A stretch of DNA of 64,000 bases from Antedon mediterranea (GCF_964355755.1 NC_092679.1:11026932-11090931); one strand, 5' to 3'. Numbered from the stretch's first letter, positions 20,679 through 33,838 are shown. Notes: generated by a model not told the origin, from the sequence alone. Numbers and translations: made by a program.

Positions 20679-21339
20679 ATGTTTTTATCTGAATTCTGCA
20701 GTGATACATGTTCATCAAAAACAAATAATTGTAAATACGGCACTGACTGGCAACCAGATTTACCAGAAGGCGAGGATGCTTCAACTCAAAATGCAATGAT
20801 GGAAGAGATGAAAGAAATGCATTTGTGTAAGATTTGGTCAGTGCTGTCAACAAACTGCAGGAAAAAACTTACCCTACCCTTAGATCCATCATAAATGGAA
20901 ATCATCCTTGAAGATATGACATTAATTCCTATTTGAACTTTTTGGAATATACACGCATTTCAATCGCTTAGTTGGAATTAATCTGCAGGACAAAATTATT
21001 CAAGCATTTGACTCAACGTGAACAACATAAGGGTACCATTTGCTCAAATTGAAAAAGCAAAGAAGGCAAAGGGGACCAGCGAACCAGAAGTTCTTGGAAT
21101 TATGTACCTAATCACTGCATATCTTGGAGAGAATGGATGTGACATGTTCAAATCATGTAGAATTTGCATACTATTCTGGTGGTATAGGACCACATGATGT
21201 GTGCTGTTTTTGTGGAGAAAGTGATGCAACCCGCCCACAGAACCTACTAGTTGACTACAAAGTAGTTTTGCCTGTTTGTGCTGCATGTGTTCATGATGGA
21301 AAAGAAAATCCAAAGTCGCACAAAAGGCACAAAGATTAA
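20679..21339 (+). pseudogene. Cys-rich fragment of unknown protein
   Basis: Beyond the LTR, short frames continue. 21124-21339 reads HDVCCFCGESDATRPQNLL then VVLPVCAACVHDGKENPKSH and ends at TAA (21337-21339). CxxC...CxxC with following His/Lys resembles a treble-clef zinc motif found near the C-termini of several unannotated transposon-associated proteins. Intervening DNA has stops, so this is a remnant. Whether it belonged to copy B cannot be told. Confidence 0.4.
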
Positions 21340-23600
21340 AATAGTTTTGTACTGTACTGTGAAAAATAAATACTTTAATATTCTAAAAATGGTGTGAAGT
21401 AGTTTTATTCTGTATCTTGTTACTAAACCTTAAGAATTCGGATAAATACACAGAAAGATAGCGAAGGATACAATTTTCAGTAACATTAAAAAAATTAAAA
21501 AAACCTGCCCCTCCCTAACAATTTCGGGCATATGTTTGTCTTGTGAACCTCTGAGGGCCCCTAATGATCAGCAATAGCTGGATGGATCACCCTCATATAT
21601 ATTTTTTTTTTTGGCCTAATATTAGTACTATATTTGTATTAACATTTCAATGTATATGTAAAGATTAAGATTAGTAAAATGCAATGTTTAAATTGTAACA
21701 GCAAATTATATTGAATTATGTGTCATTGATTGTGTGTACACTACAGTTATTGTAGTAGACTACTGTTAACTGTCTGAAAACCTCCTAGCAAACATGGTTC
21801 ATTAACCACCACTGTGTTAGGGAGCAGATTGAGATCAACTGATAAGAGCCAAATGCACTAACACTAACATTAAATAGGCCAAAAAAACAAAACAAATTGT
21901 AATGATTTTAAATTAAACTCTTAAAAAAAAAAATTCTATTTCAGTATAATTGTATTGTTTTTATTGATTGTGATGTCATTTGCTTAGGCTAGTATTTGTA
22001 TTGTTACTTTGTACAACATCAATTGGTATGCTACCATTCTATTAATACAATTAAAGATTATGTCTCTTGAAGCAATAAAACCAATACAACATTACATATA
22101 ACTGAGGTACAGATTTATTTATGCAAAACAAAAACCTTGCTTCATACAAGCATTTTAATATCCAGAATCGCCAAACATTTGCCCATTAATCTTGCATAAA
22201 ATATTTATTATTGTTTACCGGCAGCCATTATTGGAATTACCACATCACACAAAAAAGGAGCATAATGTATACACGATTTTCAAATCATAAACTGCCATGA
22301 TGTCATTTTAGAAATTTAATCAAACATTTACTGGTAATTAAGTAAATCGGTACACTCTTCAGGAAGACTTTCAAGGGCATTGTACCAAATATATCCAATC
22401 TGAACAGTACTAAATGACTTTAGAAAAGACAATGTATTATATGAGATGACCTATAACTTGTACTTTTCTTGCAGTTTTTTTTAGGAATAATTGGTACAGT
22501 CAAGCAAAAACAGAAGACAAAAGTTAATGAGTCTGAGTAGCTTCCATCTACTTTTCGGCTTAAGACCATTATGTACATTGGTTTATTTTGTCACTGTTCA
22601 GTTTTCCCCCACAATAAGGTTTAAATCAGACTCTGGGAACAAAACATTTTTGATATGTTGTACTGTATAGAGACATTAGGTCAAACATTACAACATATCA
22701 AAACATTTTGTTAAAAACAGAAGAAAAAAAAACTAAATGCCAATATTTTGTCATTGATAAATGGACTAAAAGATTTTGAGTCGGAGTAGCTTCCATCTCA
22801 TCTCAAAAATATTTTTTAACGGTATATGTATACTTGTACTTAAAATGATTTACAGATATTTTGTGAATTAGTATTTATATACAGGTTTAAAATACAGAAA
22901 ATATGTTTATCAATTTTACACTCGTATCTGTAAAATTTACAGAGAAAACTGTATTCAACAGTAACATATTGTCTGTATATTCTTTTTACTTTTACAATTG
23001 CAATCACATATTACAGACGGTTTTGGCTAAGTTAACATGCATTTTTCTGTAAAAATACACAATTATTTTTTACAGTGAAATATAACTGCATGTTTTTTTT
23101 ATAAAAGGGAAATCCCGGTCAGCAAAAACACGTAGCTGTTGTAGAGGAAAAACCTGCAAAAAATGTTTAATTGCCTTAAACAAACGTGTATATGATCATT
23201 TCACTGAATTATGTAATAAAAAAATGTATGGAAAACAATCATACATCATTACTGAATTGTCTATTTGACACCCTATGAATGCGTGTTTTATTTTTTATAA
23301 AAGGGGAATCCCAGTCAGCGTAGAACACACATGAAATCTACGATTAATTCGACCCCATAGCCCTCCTGCAGGCTTTTTGCATAAAACAGGGTATTCTTAA
23401 TTCAAACAATCTTATATACCAATAAAATGTACATAATGTTTTTATTGAGTCTAAATAGAAATAACTCTCTTAAATTCATCGATTGAAAATTTCAATTGTA
23501 TTTACGTTTGATGATCAAAACCAATCTTTTTCGACTGAATATGATAATTATCAACATAAATTACGATCCAGTTGAAAATCAAGTTTCAGCTTAAAGTTTG
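21340..23600. other. No gene seen; one hairpin
   Basis: AT-rich. Arms ACAAAACATTTTTGATATGT (22639 on) and the inverse at 22688-22712 form an inverted repeat with a short loop. A TTTTATAAAAGGGGAATCCC-like motif occurs near 23098 and 23293 and again, altered, near 28535. No coding signal. Confidence 0.45.
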
Positions 23601-23751
23601 ATTACAACATCCAATCAGCGACTCTAACGCTGTGATGTGAGAGCGTGCGGGTACCCAACACAGCCGGCCGTTTTATGTTTTTTTTGTTCCCTCCATCGCC
23701 GGTCCGCCGACCAACCTCTTTCTCTCCTATCCTGCATACTGGTCAGACAAA

Positions 23752-23838
23752 ATGAATGTGCCAGACCCAGACGAATTTCGATCAAAACTATCATCAGGTA
23801 ATATCCCTGACGAAGTAATAAATGTTTTAGAAGGCATG
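23752..23838 (+). CDS. Possible first exon of an unknown gene
   Basis: An ATG after a GC-richer leader opens MNVPDPDEFRSKLSSGNIPD followed by EVINVLEGM and a stop. Donor-like GTAATA at 23800 or GTAGGC at 23836 could end the exon. The text looks like a small helical N-terminus. No second exon was found, so this is only suggestive. Confidence 0.3.
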
Positions 23839-24560
23839 TAGGCCTACTGTAGGCATTCATTTTAAATTTATTTTTAAGCATATGAGCTACACTCTACTGG
23901 GCTGGGCACAGCATGCATGATGAGTAGGCTAAAAAGGCGCAGCCTAGTACTAGTAGGCCTAGGAGTGGGTAGTAGTACAGTTCGAGCGAGAGCGCACTCT
24001 GGTATGGTGCGGCTCAGGCGGCCGGCTGCAGATGATAGCGTGATGCGGCCGTGGTCGGAAAGTAGGCCTTACGGTGTAGTATGTAGGCGGTGACTCTAGT
24101 AGGCTAGCCTAGTAGAACTAAGCCTAGCCTAGATTGCCTACAGTACTACTACTACGCCTAGCCTAGTAGGCCTTAATTTTTTAGGCTTTTTTTTTTCATT
24201 AATTAAATTCCATCTAACGGCATCTAATAATTAATATTATAAAGACTAGACAAGTAGCCTGATCATGGCTGATGCGGCCTATCTAGGGCCAGGCCTAGTA
24301 GTAGACCTAATAACTACTTTATAGGAGGCCTACTACACTGTTAGTAGGTCTAAGGGTCTACAAAATGAAGTCTGATCTTATTAATCTTTACTGTCCATGT
24401 TTTTTGGGGGCAATGCATCTTTATTTAAATTTTTATATCTCTGAGTAAAACATATCTGTTCTTGTCAATCTTGACCAACCCATCCCTGCCTAAACTAGCC
24501 CAACATACTGTAGGCCTATAGGTCTTAGGCCTAGCTACTGCTATCACTCTTCTATGCTAA
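23830..24560. repeat. AGGCCT/TAGGCCTAG-rich stretch
   Basis: Dozens of TAGGCCTA, CTAGCCTAG and AGTAGGCCT words are interspersed, not tandem. Similar clusters lie at 6950-7050, 30440-30640, 35110-35410, 37890-38090, 40120-40175, 44655-44790 and 46220-46290. Nothing coding was seen. Confidence 0.7.
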
Positions 24561-24636
24561 CCTACTGTACAGTATAGGAAAGCAGTATAATTCTCGATAA
24601 AATACATTTTCAGTTTACTTTTGAAAACTGTTTCCT

Positions 24637-24778
24637 ATCTTTTAACACTAGCAGGTCTGAAATAATACTAAAAAGTAGTCCAGAATTGGGACCCTGGTCC
24701 GGATTGCCTCCAAAATTTAATGGAGTGGTCCTTAACCACATATCTATCTGTATTTTCATTTTGGTAAAGATCTTATCT
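24637..24778. repeat. Dispersed element, copy 2
   Basis: Shares TTTTAACACTAGCA, GGATTGCCTCCAAAATTTAA and CCACATATCTATCTGTATTT with 18136-18330, in the same orientation. It adds an AAAAAGTAGTCCAGAATTGGGACCC-type segment that copy 1 lacks. It is truncated at the 3' end. Confidence 0.65.
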
Positions 24779-25430
24779 AGGCTGCTAAAGTTTTAATTCT
24801 TTCCAAGTTCATTTTGGTGATATATTGGTAAGTATCCCCTAAATGGGAGTATTCTCATTCAGGGGACAATAACCAACCTAAACCAACACAATTTTTGGGT
24901 CCTGAAGATTAACTGCAGTATAAAGCAAATGCATACGTGTTAGCCAAATTTTTCATTTTTAGTTGTTGTAAATTTAACCAAAAATATTTCATGTAGAATG
25001 TTAGTTCACTTTGATTCTTCCAAATTCATTAAAAAGCATCTTTATTTAGGGTTTGATTAGGTGTTTTTAGTTCCTACTGTAGATCTAGCCTGCTAACACT
25101 GAATATACTAAAACACACCCGCATTTCAGGATCTGTAGTCTAGGTCTAGGAGGAGACTGACTGTGATCACTTGAAAGCAACAGGGCAGAAGACACTTTGT
25201 ACAACGGTCAGGCTCTCTGTCAAAAAAACTTCTCCTTCATAAACAGTTTTGAGGTGAAAGCTCACTTTTAATCCATGGCATATGACGGTAAGATGTAGAG
25301 TGAAAAGTCTTCAGTAAACTTTTTTAATTAAATAACAAAACAGAAAAAAAATCCAACCGTAGGTTTTCTTAGCATATGTTGGTCAAGCTGGAGGGAACAC
25401 ATACAGTTGATAGATCTAATTGAAGACCTG

Positions 25431-28400
25431 CTATGATGAACATGCTGATCCATTTGACATCTTGCCAAACATGTTTTTATACATTTTTTTGGTTTTTTCC
25501 TCTTGATTAGCTAACTGTGACTCACATTTTGCAATATATTTCTTAATACCTGGATCTGAAAATGAAAATAACAATACTATTACCATTTTGTCCGAAGCTG
25601 GAGGAAATAATAATAATAATTATCATAATAATCATGATTTAGTCTCACTATCAGTTGCAAATCATAGAAGCAATACCGTTTTTAGTGGTATTAGATACTA
25701 AATACTAATGACTTTATAGTTCTTGTTGCCAAGTAGACATGTTTGGTATCATGGTCACCGTCTAAGCGGTATTCAGTTTCCAAAGTGAGTCGGCCACATC
25801 CAAAGAATTGTCAATATAGCTCAGAAAATTGATTCAACCTATTTGTAGTTGCTTTTTGCTATTGGTTATCCGCACTTAATAATAAATCCTGGTTATTGTC
25901 AGGAACTTTTTAGTTAACACACTCCTTTAACTGTCCTGTTTCTTTTTTTTCTATTTCTTTCACTATTCTTCTTACTTTTTATCATTTTTGTCTTGCATAT
26001 CTCTAAAATTGTGAAAACATAAGATTTCATAACTTTGTCAACATATGGACATTTATCCTCAAGATTTTGATATTGTCTAGTTCAATCAATTATCTTTCAG
26101 ATGATTTACCATTTTTAAAATGTTGATGAACTCATCATGTTCATAAGCATGAATAACTTGGGTCACTTATTTTCAACATTACAGTAAATTTCAATATTTT
26201 ATAGGGCTCTCCTCAGAATAAAAAGTATATAAATACTCATGATTAAAACGTTTTCTGGTAGCTGTTGAATTGTAGATACGAATTCATGCACAAATTTTGC
26301 ATATGGCCAGTTGAATTATAAAAGTCGTATTTTCATATTTTTACGTTCATAGTTCATCACAGTTCATCATCATAGTTCATCACATTTAAAAGAGCGCGCA
26401 TCTATATTCTACGTATCCAAATTTTTTTTACACGTTAATATGTTGTTGCTCAGACAATTTTAAATCATTCCGAAAGAACATGTAATCATGAAGAATTTAT
26501 TCATCAATAAAATACTTTAGGCTGCAGTGGGGTAATCATTCATTATGGCAAATATAAATGCGCTTATCAATATCATTACAAAAATAGTAAATTAGATTGC
26601 AAGACTTTTTTACTTCTTTCCGTAGTACGATTTTTATTTAAAATGGTTCAGCATTATATTGTCAATTCTTCAGACTACGCATACGATTTTAACATTAAGA
26701 TTTGTTGCCGATACTGATATTAAATAAACAATTGATTGGCAACATTCTATAGAGGGACACAGGAAGAGACACAAGAGTTCAAAAGGTGTTTGTTTGGTAC
26801 CAAAGCTTTAATAGCAGGCAATTGCTTTGGGTAATCATTTGATCTCACCACCGATGCAAATCCTTGTGTTCATTATTCATGGTGATATTATTATACACAT
26901 GATGTTATTATTGATGACAGGTTTATGTTATAAATATTTTGTTTCCATGAGAAATTATAACCTGACTTCACTCTCTAGAAACATACCAATTATGCCTTGT
27001 GAATGTTGCTTTGCTTGATTAAAACTTTCCAATGAAGCCATAAAGTTGTGTTTGTAATAGTAAGCTAAGCCTTGTCTGTAAAATGCTTTAACATTCTTTT
27101 TATCCAGTTCAGTAACAAATTTACTATATTCAATTATTCTGTCATAGTTAGGTTGTGTACCCTGCAGTAAACACACTATGGAGGAAAAAAAATGTTTACA
27201 TTATTCTTGAAGTGGACAACAAAAACAATTATACAATAATAATAATAATCCAGTGTTATATCAAATAATTATGGTGACCTATGGAGTTATGTTTGCATAT
27301 CGTACGCGGCATACAACTCCATAGGTCTGAACCAGGAAAACATTAGTTGAAGCCACCTCTTATGACACTGATCTTTTGTTACGACAGCTCAAGGTACAAG
27401 ATTAGTAAACGACGCTTAGGATACACTACATGCATCAATGATTTTGACCTCTAACCAATCAAATTTACCAGATATCCGCCCAAATCGTTTCTAATGAAAG
27501 CATTAGTTAAGCAAATCTAAACACTTAAACAATATTAATTATAATATGACATTGCTTGTGATACAGAAGGATAACTCCATGGATCTGAACAAACACCGAG
27601 AAACTGAGAGATTGGAATGCTTCATTCATCACCAAGGAACACGTGTGTATAAACCTATATTAAATCTGTTAAAATAGTATTTTTTAAAGAAAGTTGGTTT
27701 GTCTTCAACATTATGATGCTGTACTCAACCTGTTTAACCGTTTTTCAGCTATTAAAAACAATTATCGTAGAAGGAGATAGGTAAATGAAAAGCATCCTTG
27801 TATTATTATATTCGGGTATTTTTAAGGGGATCCACTCAAGTCGCCCTATCGCAAAGTCGCCCAATACAAAGTCGCCTCAACGCAAAGTCGCCCTGGCACA
27901 TTCGCCCCATCGCAAAGTCGACCCAACGCAAAGTTTTTATTTCGGTATGGTATTTAAACCTTTATAAAGTGCCGCCGCTACAGTAGTATGCTGTTTTAAT
28001 CATATCGGTTGCGTTTTATATCGATCGCATTGTTACTTTGGTCGCCCTAAATGTCGTATACATTAATGTTTATCTTATTATATACATAATATGTGCTTTT
28101 TGAAAATCATTTAAAATATAATTCCTTGTTTTGAAAGTTTCTAAAAAGATTACCAGTGATTAAAAGTTTTGAAAATGTTAATATAATATGATTTTAAAAT
28201 TAGTTACCAGAGCCACAATTATATGAATCTTTCAAGTGTACACCAGCTCATTTTTGTAGGATAATATAATAATAATGTATAAATGTGATATCGTATAGTA
28301 GATTATTAAAAACAAACAGCGTTATGTAAGACAATGAGTGTTATAGGCTACTTATTGATCATTTTGCATTTATTGACAAGTATAATGTCTACTGTTATTT

Positions 28401-31342
28401 AATATTATTATGGTTTTGACTTATACTCATCGCCGATATGATCGTTTTACACGCAGGTATTTTAGTTATTTAGTAAAATTAAGACGCTACATTTTTACTA
28501 TGAAAAAACCATCATACAGTATCGTGTGCGTGTTTTAAAGGGGAATCCAAGGTCATCAGAAACACGTATCAGCCATAAGGCACAGCTCCGATTGGTTTCA
28601 GAAATTGTGAGTCGCCTTTAAATTAACAGCACAATGATCATTTTACTGAAATTCCTTTCAATCCTTTTGGTTATAAAACAATCTAATTATCATACCTTAT
28701 AAATATCCTTATACCGGGTGTTTATTTAATTTTAAATAAGGCCTAAACAAGACAGTGAAGCGGCACGAAATAATACGTACACGGACGTAAGACGAATACA
28801 CACACACGCACGTCATTATTTTTACGACATATTTGGTGGATGATGCAATTTTATATTGGATAATGATGGGATTGCCTTTACAAATTGTTTACAAATTGTC
28901 ATTTTTGACGGCACACACTAGACCTGTAAAATAAAAACAATTTAATTATTATTAATAAATATTCATCGAACAAAGTACAGTAAAAATAATTTAAATCACA
29001 ACATCATTTTATCGCGACCAAAATTAAACGCGACAGATTTAGAACGCAACCGACATCATCGTATAATTTGTTAAATTCCATAGATAATCTGTAATCATGT
29101 TTTCAAAGAATACTGTACATTATTACAATCTATTCTAATTCTTTATACACATTTTTGTTCATATGAAGCAGACAGGCCTGACAAAATTTGCATTTTTATT
29201 AGACATTTCATGTTTTTGAAAATTAAAGGCAAGCGCAAAAATGTTGGGACTTTACAGTATTCCCGATAGGCCTTTTGCTAGGATTTTGATTAGCATATAG
29301 CCTCCTGTAGATGAGGATAGTTTCTTCATGAACAATACAATGCATTGAATCTTAGATAACAATACCACACCTGTATATTATACATTAAAACTTAGATTAC
29401 ACTACACCTTTAACAAGACAATTAAAAGAAATAGTTGATGAAATCTTTAGGGGCGACTTTGTGTGGGGCGACTTTGCGATGGGGTGACTTTGCGATGTAA
29501 CATGTAATTTTATTGTACAAATTTTGCCCTTACATAAATGTATAACAGATTACACACAAACATCAAATATTAAAAATATAAAATTCATTAAAAATATAAA
29601 ACCTTTAAAATCACAAGGAAAATTAGCAGCTATCTATTCAACAAATCCAGAGGCCTATTTATAAAAGCTATTGCAAAAAAAAAGAGAATGAGCGAAAGTA
29701 AGCACAATAAACCCTTAAACAAGATCTTTCTAGACATACCATTTTTATTCACATGGGTACATAAGAAATAGTATATTTTTAACCTCAAAGACAATACTTT
29801 TCGAAATGTCACGAACGTGTTCAAAAATGCTGTAACAAAATTCGCTTCATTGGGATACCTACTATTAATAACCAGGTAAGCATAAGTTAAGGTAAGCAGA
29901 AAATTGATAAGGAATACCAGGGCTCGATTTAGTACTAGCCCGGCGTACAATGGCTAGTAAAAACAGCTCCGGGCTACCTAAAGTATCTTCCTTTAAGCCC
30001 GGATGGCTAGTAGGTTGTGGGAACTCGAAATTGGGACGAAATGACCTCATAAAAATAACTCCAGCATAAAAGACATATGTCTTGGCAACATCAGCAAAAA
30101 TACCACTCGCGCGCTGCTGTGGCCATAACAAGTGATGATGTAGGCGGAGCCTCTCACAATCAAGCAAATTTTCCGAATTATGATTGGCCATTTATGTTTT
30201 TGTCACCCAGGTTATTGTGAAGTAGGCGGAGCTTCATTATCAGGTCAAACGTGTCACAAAAATATGACCATAAATAACGAACTGTGATTGGCCAAATGTA
30301 GTAGAATTTTGTCAATGTTAAAAATAACTTGTCTAGTCTTGTCAGGCCTGGTTGTCACAGATCAAAGTTAGGGATATTTTGTAGGGCCGGGTGGCTGGCT
30401 CTATCCCTGTAGGTAGGCCATGGAGGCCATATTTTATAATATGCGTAGGCCTAGATAGAATCAAAAGCCATCGTTTGGCATCGTGATGGCTGCTCAGCAG
30501 CTAGGCCTAGCTAGATACTACCATTTTGGTAACAGTTGAGTAGAGTAGGCTAGGTGCTCCAATGCGATCTAGCTAGGCTAGGTAGGCCTACGTCTATCCT
30601 AGCTACCCTACTATAAATAATAGGCTCTCTAGGCCTAGCCTAAGGTAGACAGAATCTAATTAGTTTTCTTGGCTAGGTTGAAGCCCAACAACAAAAAGAC
30701 CTCAATAAATCGATTCTGTGAATATGGTGAGCATAAAATAGACTATGCGTCGCGACGCAAAGTTAATTTTTATAATGTGAACAATAAAGAAATACAATTT
30801 TGTGTAATTTTTCATGCAAGTATTTATGTAAATGTTTAGCAATTCTCGAGCGTTTAGATTAGTGCGCCCTCTATTGTACAAAATGCCTGAATTCATTTAT
30901 ATGGCGGCCCTGCTATCACGGTGCGATAATAAGAGTGGGCTAGTAAAATAATGTATGGGCTAGTGAAATCTACAGTGACCTAGCCCAGTGGGCTAGCAAC
31001 ATGAAAAAGATAAATCGAGCCCTGAATACATACTGTATTTAAATGACACTGTTTTTTACCTGATAAATTATTATAACATCCAATTTCAATGATCCTCATT
31101 TTCTCTTTCATTTCATCAGATATAACAAACTGGTCAGAAATTTGCAACATTTGTGTAAGAGGGTTTGCTTTCTGCTGCAGACTCTTTATGAACAGTAATG
31201 CACGATGGTACTTTCCTATTGCTTTTCTGTACTCTTTCTGTTTATATAATGTATTCCCTTCTGTTTTGTAGAGATCTGCTTGCATGATTTTTTCAGCTAC
31301 TGATGAAGGCAAAGATGTTCTACCTTCAAATATCTCAGTCAT
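25431..31342 (-). CDS. TTC9: TTC9-like tetratricopeptide repeat protein, three exons
   Basis: Exons 31342-31060, 27175-26987 and 25555-25431 join in phase 1 at both introns (donors G|GTAAAA and G|GTATGT; acceptors CCATAG and TTTCAG) and give 198 aa. Exon 1 starts MTEIFEGRTSLPSS and holds TPR1 (KTEGNTLYKQKEYRKAIGKY, residues about 26-60). The junction encodes CYNNLS-V-CLLQ, a signature of TTC9A/B/C. Exon 2 holds KKNVKAFYRQGLAYYYKHNF, the last TPR. Exon 3 reads DPGIKKYIAKCESQLANQEE and KKMYKNMF, the helical tail that ends TTC9 proteins. Length matches vertebrate TTC9 (about 170-220 aa). TPRs form a cytosolic protein-protein scaffold; TTC9 family members bind Hsp90-type or cytoskeletal partners. 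Intron 1 (3.9 kb) and intron 2 carry mobile elements. The frame is intact, so this is the best host gene here. Whether it is A, B or C type cannot be said. Confidence 0.92.
25600..26950. other. TTC9 intron 2, no other gene
   Basis: AT-rich intronic DNA with an (AAT)n run at 25607-25632 and no terminal repeats that I can pair. Confidence 0.5.
27837..29497. mobile_element. 1.66-kb DNA element with tandem-repeat-type inverted ends
   Basis: The left end (27837-27935) is a series of CGCAAAGTCGCCC-like 14-bp units. The right end (29449-29497) is the inverse (GGGGCGACTTTGTGTGGGG). Subterminal matches pair internally (a GGTCGCCCTAAATG stretch near 28040 with inverse text near 29010-29060). No transposase is present, so it is non-autonomous. 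It lies in TTC9 intron 1. Target duplication was not resolved. Confidence 0.7.
29918..31024. mobile_element. hAT-like non-autonomous element
   Basis: CAGGGCTCGATTTAGTACTA at 29918 pairs with the inverse TAAATCGAGCCCTG ending at 31024. CAGGGCTCG ends are characteristic of many hAT elements. GAATAC flanks both sides, a partial target duplication; the expected 8 bp is not clean. The 1.1-kb interior has no transposase. It contains AGGCCTAG words at 30440-30640. It is inserted in TTC9 intron 1, close to exon 1. Confidence 0.75.
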
Positions 31343-32030
31343 TGTATAACTTTTCTTTCAAACTATTTTTCTGTAATAAAAAATGTTAAAAATGTAAGAT
31401 CCGACAACAGCAAAGACATACTGTACTTTTTTCAAAACCAAGCACAAAAGGAAGATAAGGCTAGAGGGGGTTAAGGCTTGGTTGAGTTGGTTCCTGAAAG
31501 AAGGGCACTTTAACCGAGGATACCAATCTGTTTTTTGATTGGCAAGTGTGGAGAGGCAGTGAAGTGTGTATTAAAGTACACCAGTTTCGTTACCACTACG
31601 ACGATTTATCGTAAGTGGAAAGGAAACCGATCGAGTAGATTGTTATGCGAAAATGACGTGTCTGACGGTAGTATCTCGGCCGTAAGATTGTTGAACAGGA
31701 AAACGCTAACGTATAATACGTTTGTTACAACTATTACCCTGCATTTACAGGAAACCGACGATCTTGTACATTTTGGATGTTTACGCCGCGATTGTTACAA
31801 CACTTCTGAAAGTTGGATTGAAGTCAACTTTGCATTATACGTAAGAACCAGTCAATCACTGTCCTCTACTGTGAATATATAATGGCATTGAGAGAAATAG
31901 TTGAATATTCACCTGATTCGTTTTTTTTTAAAGGTACAGGTATTTAGAACTATTGTTAGCTATTTTTAAAGTATATATATTTACACAATAAATGTTATTT
32001 TCAATTTAATACAATCATATAAGAGGAAAA
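31343..32030. other. TTC9 5' flank
   Basis: Just upstream of the TTC9 ATG, a TTATTACAG (reverse strand near 31372) suggests an acceptor and hence a 5'UTR intron. A + strand frame at 31535-31882 has no recognisable protein text. No promoter box is convincing. Confidence 0.3.
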
Positions 32031-32049
32031 ATACTTCAGCTACAAGTCT

Positions 32050-32250
32050 ACGCACCCACCCTGCTGTGGGTGATGGTCAACCCATAGTCATGCCAACGCA
32101 TACCCAACTTGGCTATCTCGCACCTAAATAATTTGTTAACTCGTACCCACTTTGGCTAACCCGTACCCAAACCAACGTGTAACCATTCAAACTCGTACCT
32201 AATTATTTGGCTACGAGTTGGCATGGGTACGGGTTGACCTGCAAGTATTC
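32050..32250. repeat. Foldback element with GGTCAACCC ends
   Basis: GGTCAACCCATAGTCATGCC near 32073 pairs with the inverse of GGCATGGGTACGGGTTGACC ending near 32243. Inside, ACTCGTACCCA words repeat. A small perfect hairpin, CACCCACCCTGCTGTGGGTG, precedes it. This is a MITE-like palindrome. Confidence 0.6.
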
Positions 32251-32597
32251 CCTGCTGTTATTACAGTGAACCATGATGATGGAATGATTGTGCTTGCTAG
32301 AGCTCATCATAAACAATATTCAAAATTTTGTTTGAAATATTCCTGCAAAATACACCTCAGATGACATCATCATTGTTGTGATGGCCCAGTGGGTTTTCTT
32401 AACTTTTCGTAACAGTAGTCTTAACAACTGGGTTTCAGTAAAAAATTCAACTTATCGTACACAACTTTAAGCCTGTTATATCGCTCTTTACTTTGCGAAC
32501 CGACACGGTCCAAACAGTCACTTCTGACGTTTTTTGGGGTTTGGGCCAACTTTGCGTAACAGTTATGCATTAATTAATTAAACCAGGTTTACAAACA

Positions 32598-32999
32598 ATG
32601 TGTATGATTTTTAAAAGATTGCGTGTGTACAGGTTGTTTGGTCTAATTGCTGTTATGGAACTAGTTTCATGTTTTTCAGTGTTTATTTTTTCGCCCCAAT
32701 TGCTCTGGATGTGCCTAGCCGTACCCGCCAGCACAAGCCATGCTGTTTTAGCTGCGAGATACATGAGCAAGGAGCTGCACGAACTACGTAATAAATACAT
32801 GTGTTGTGAGGCAGCCATTGCTGAAATTCTGTACGAGTTGTCAAGACAAAACCCTTCGTTTTATTTATATAGGAAAAAGAATCGGAAGAGAGGGAAAAGA
32901 GGTGGTATTAAACAACGTTTACGCCGTAGATTAAATAGACTTCCATTGCCCTCAATTCTTCTAACAAGTATAACCTTATTTCTTGTGTGTTCACTGTGA
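32598..32999 (+). pseudogene. N-terminal piece of a CR1/L2-like LINE ORF
   Basis: The frame has a basic block KKNRKRGKRGGIKQRLRRRL followed by NRLPLPSILL. Many fish and invertebrate LINEs start their endonuclease ORF with R-K-R-G-R-R-G-G-V-x-x-R-L-R-R-R and then LPLPxIxLxNVxSLxNK. Here the text diverges right after PSILL, so the endonuclease is lost. The neighbouring frame at 33039-33335 is open and of balanced composition but unrecognised. Confidence 0.4.
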
Positions 33000-33038
33000 T
33001 CGTACTTCAAAATCGAATAAGTCTAAAGGCGGTGGAAT

Positions 33039-33335
33039 ATGTTGTTACATAAGGCGCCTTCGGTAAATTATTTCAAACGACAAGAACGCGTTCAGGCACG
33101 TTTGCTATTGTATTACGACAAAGGTCATAAAGACGCGTTTGGCAAGACGATTTGGGGGAACCCCGTTTGGATGCGTTTATTCACGTTTGGCATGTTGCTC
33201 CGCCCCATTGAACGCTTGACTGAGCAGCATTATTGTGTGTTATTTGGTACGATTCCTTCATTGAGTATTAAATTTCCAGATAATGGCATATTGTTCTTTA
33301 CACGCCCGCCGTTTGTCAAGACGTACTTTACATAA
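33039..33335 (+). CDS. Unrecognised 98-residue frame
   Basis: Starts with ATG and stays open to TAA with a protein-like mixture (FKRQERVQARLLLYYDKGHK, MRLFTFGMLLRPIERLTEQH). Local GC is higher than in the flanks. I see no domain, signal peptide or membrane segment. It could be an element-encoded fragment or chance. Confidence 0.2.
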   Translation: MLLHKAPSVNYFKRQERVQARLLLYYDKGHKDAFGKTIWGNPVWMRLFTFGMLLRPIERLTEQHYCVLFGTIPSLSIKFPDNGILFFTRPPFVKTYFT

Positions 33336-33838
33336 AAATTACTTTTTAAAGCTTGGTACTAGGGCCTAGTCTCTAGGGGAGGCCTAGGCCTACTAATTAT
33401 TTCAAAAACACATTTATTTTTCAAAATTGTAAAGGTTTTGAAACTTGAAGACCAATCAAATAAAATAAATATACCTGTTTCCCGTGTTTCAATTCACAAA
33501 TCACTTTATTTGTTTGTATAATCCACATGTTTATGCCAAGTTTACAACGTGTATTTACAACACGGGCGCAGACATTTTGTATTGATTGTACCATGGAGTT
33601 ATACTCTCCTTGCCTAATTACGGAAAAATATACAACAATGCGTACAATATCGATACCAACGCGATTCCTTGTCTGTGGGGATTCCCTCGATGATACGGCC
33701 CCGCACAGCCCACATTGCACTGTAATAAATAATGCGGCCTACACTATGATTTAATCCTACCTTGGGTTAGCGAATTATAAAAAACAACACCTAGGCTAGG
33801 ACACCAACAAAATATATGCAACCCCATAAAAAATAAAT

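Noticed and set aside
22500-22800. GAGTAGCTTCCATCT repeated at about 248-bp distance
   Set aside because: Only a short match is convincing; not enough to call a repeat unit.
29630-30191. - strand frames in the hAT-like element
   Set aside because: No transposase motif; the element is non-autonomous and the frames are random.
31535-31882. + strand frame of 115 codons upstream of TTC9
   Set aside because: No family resemblance and no splice or start support; may be promoter-side sequence.
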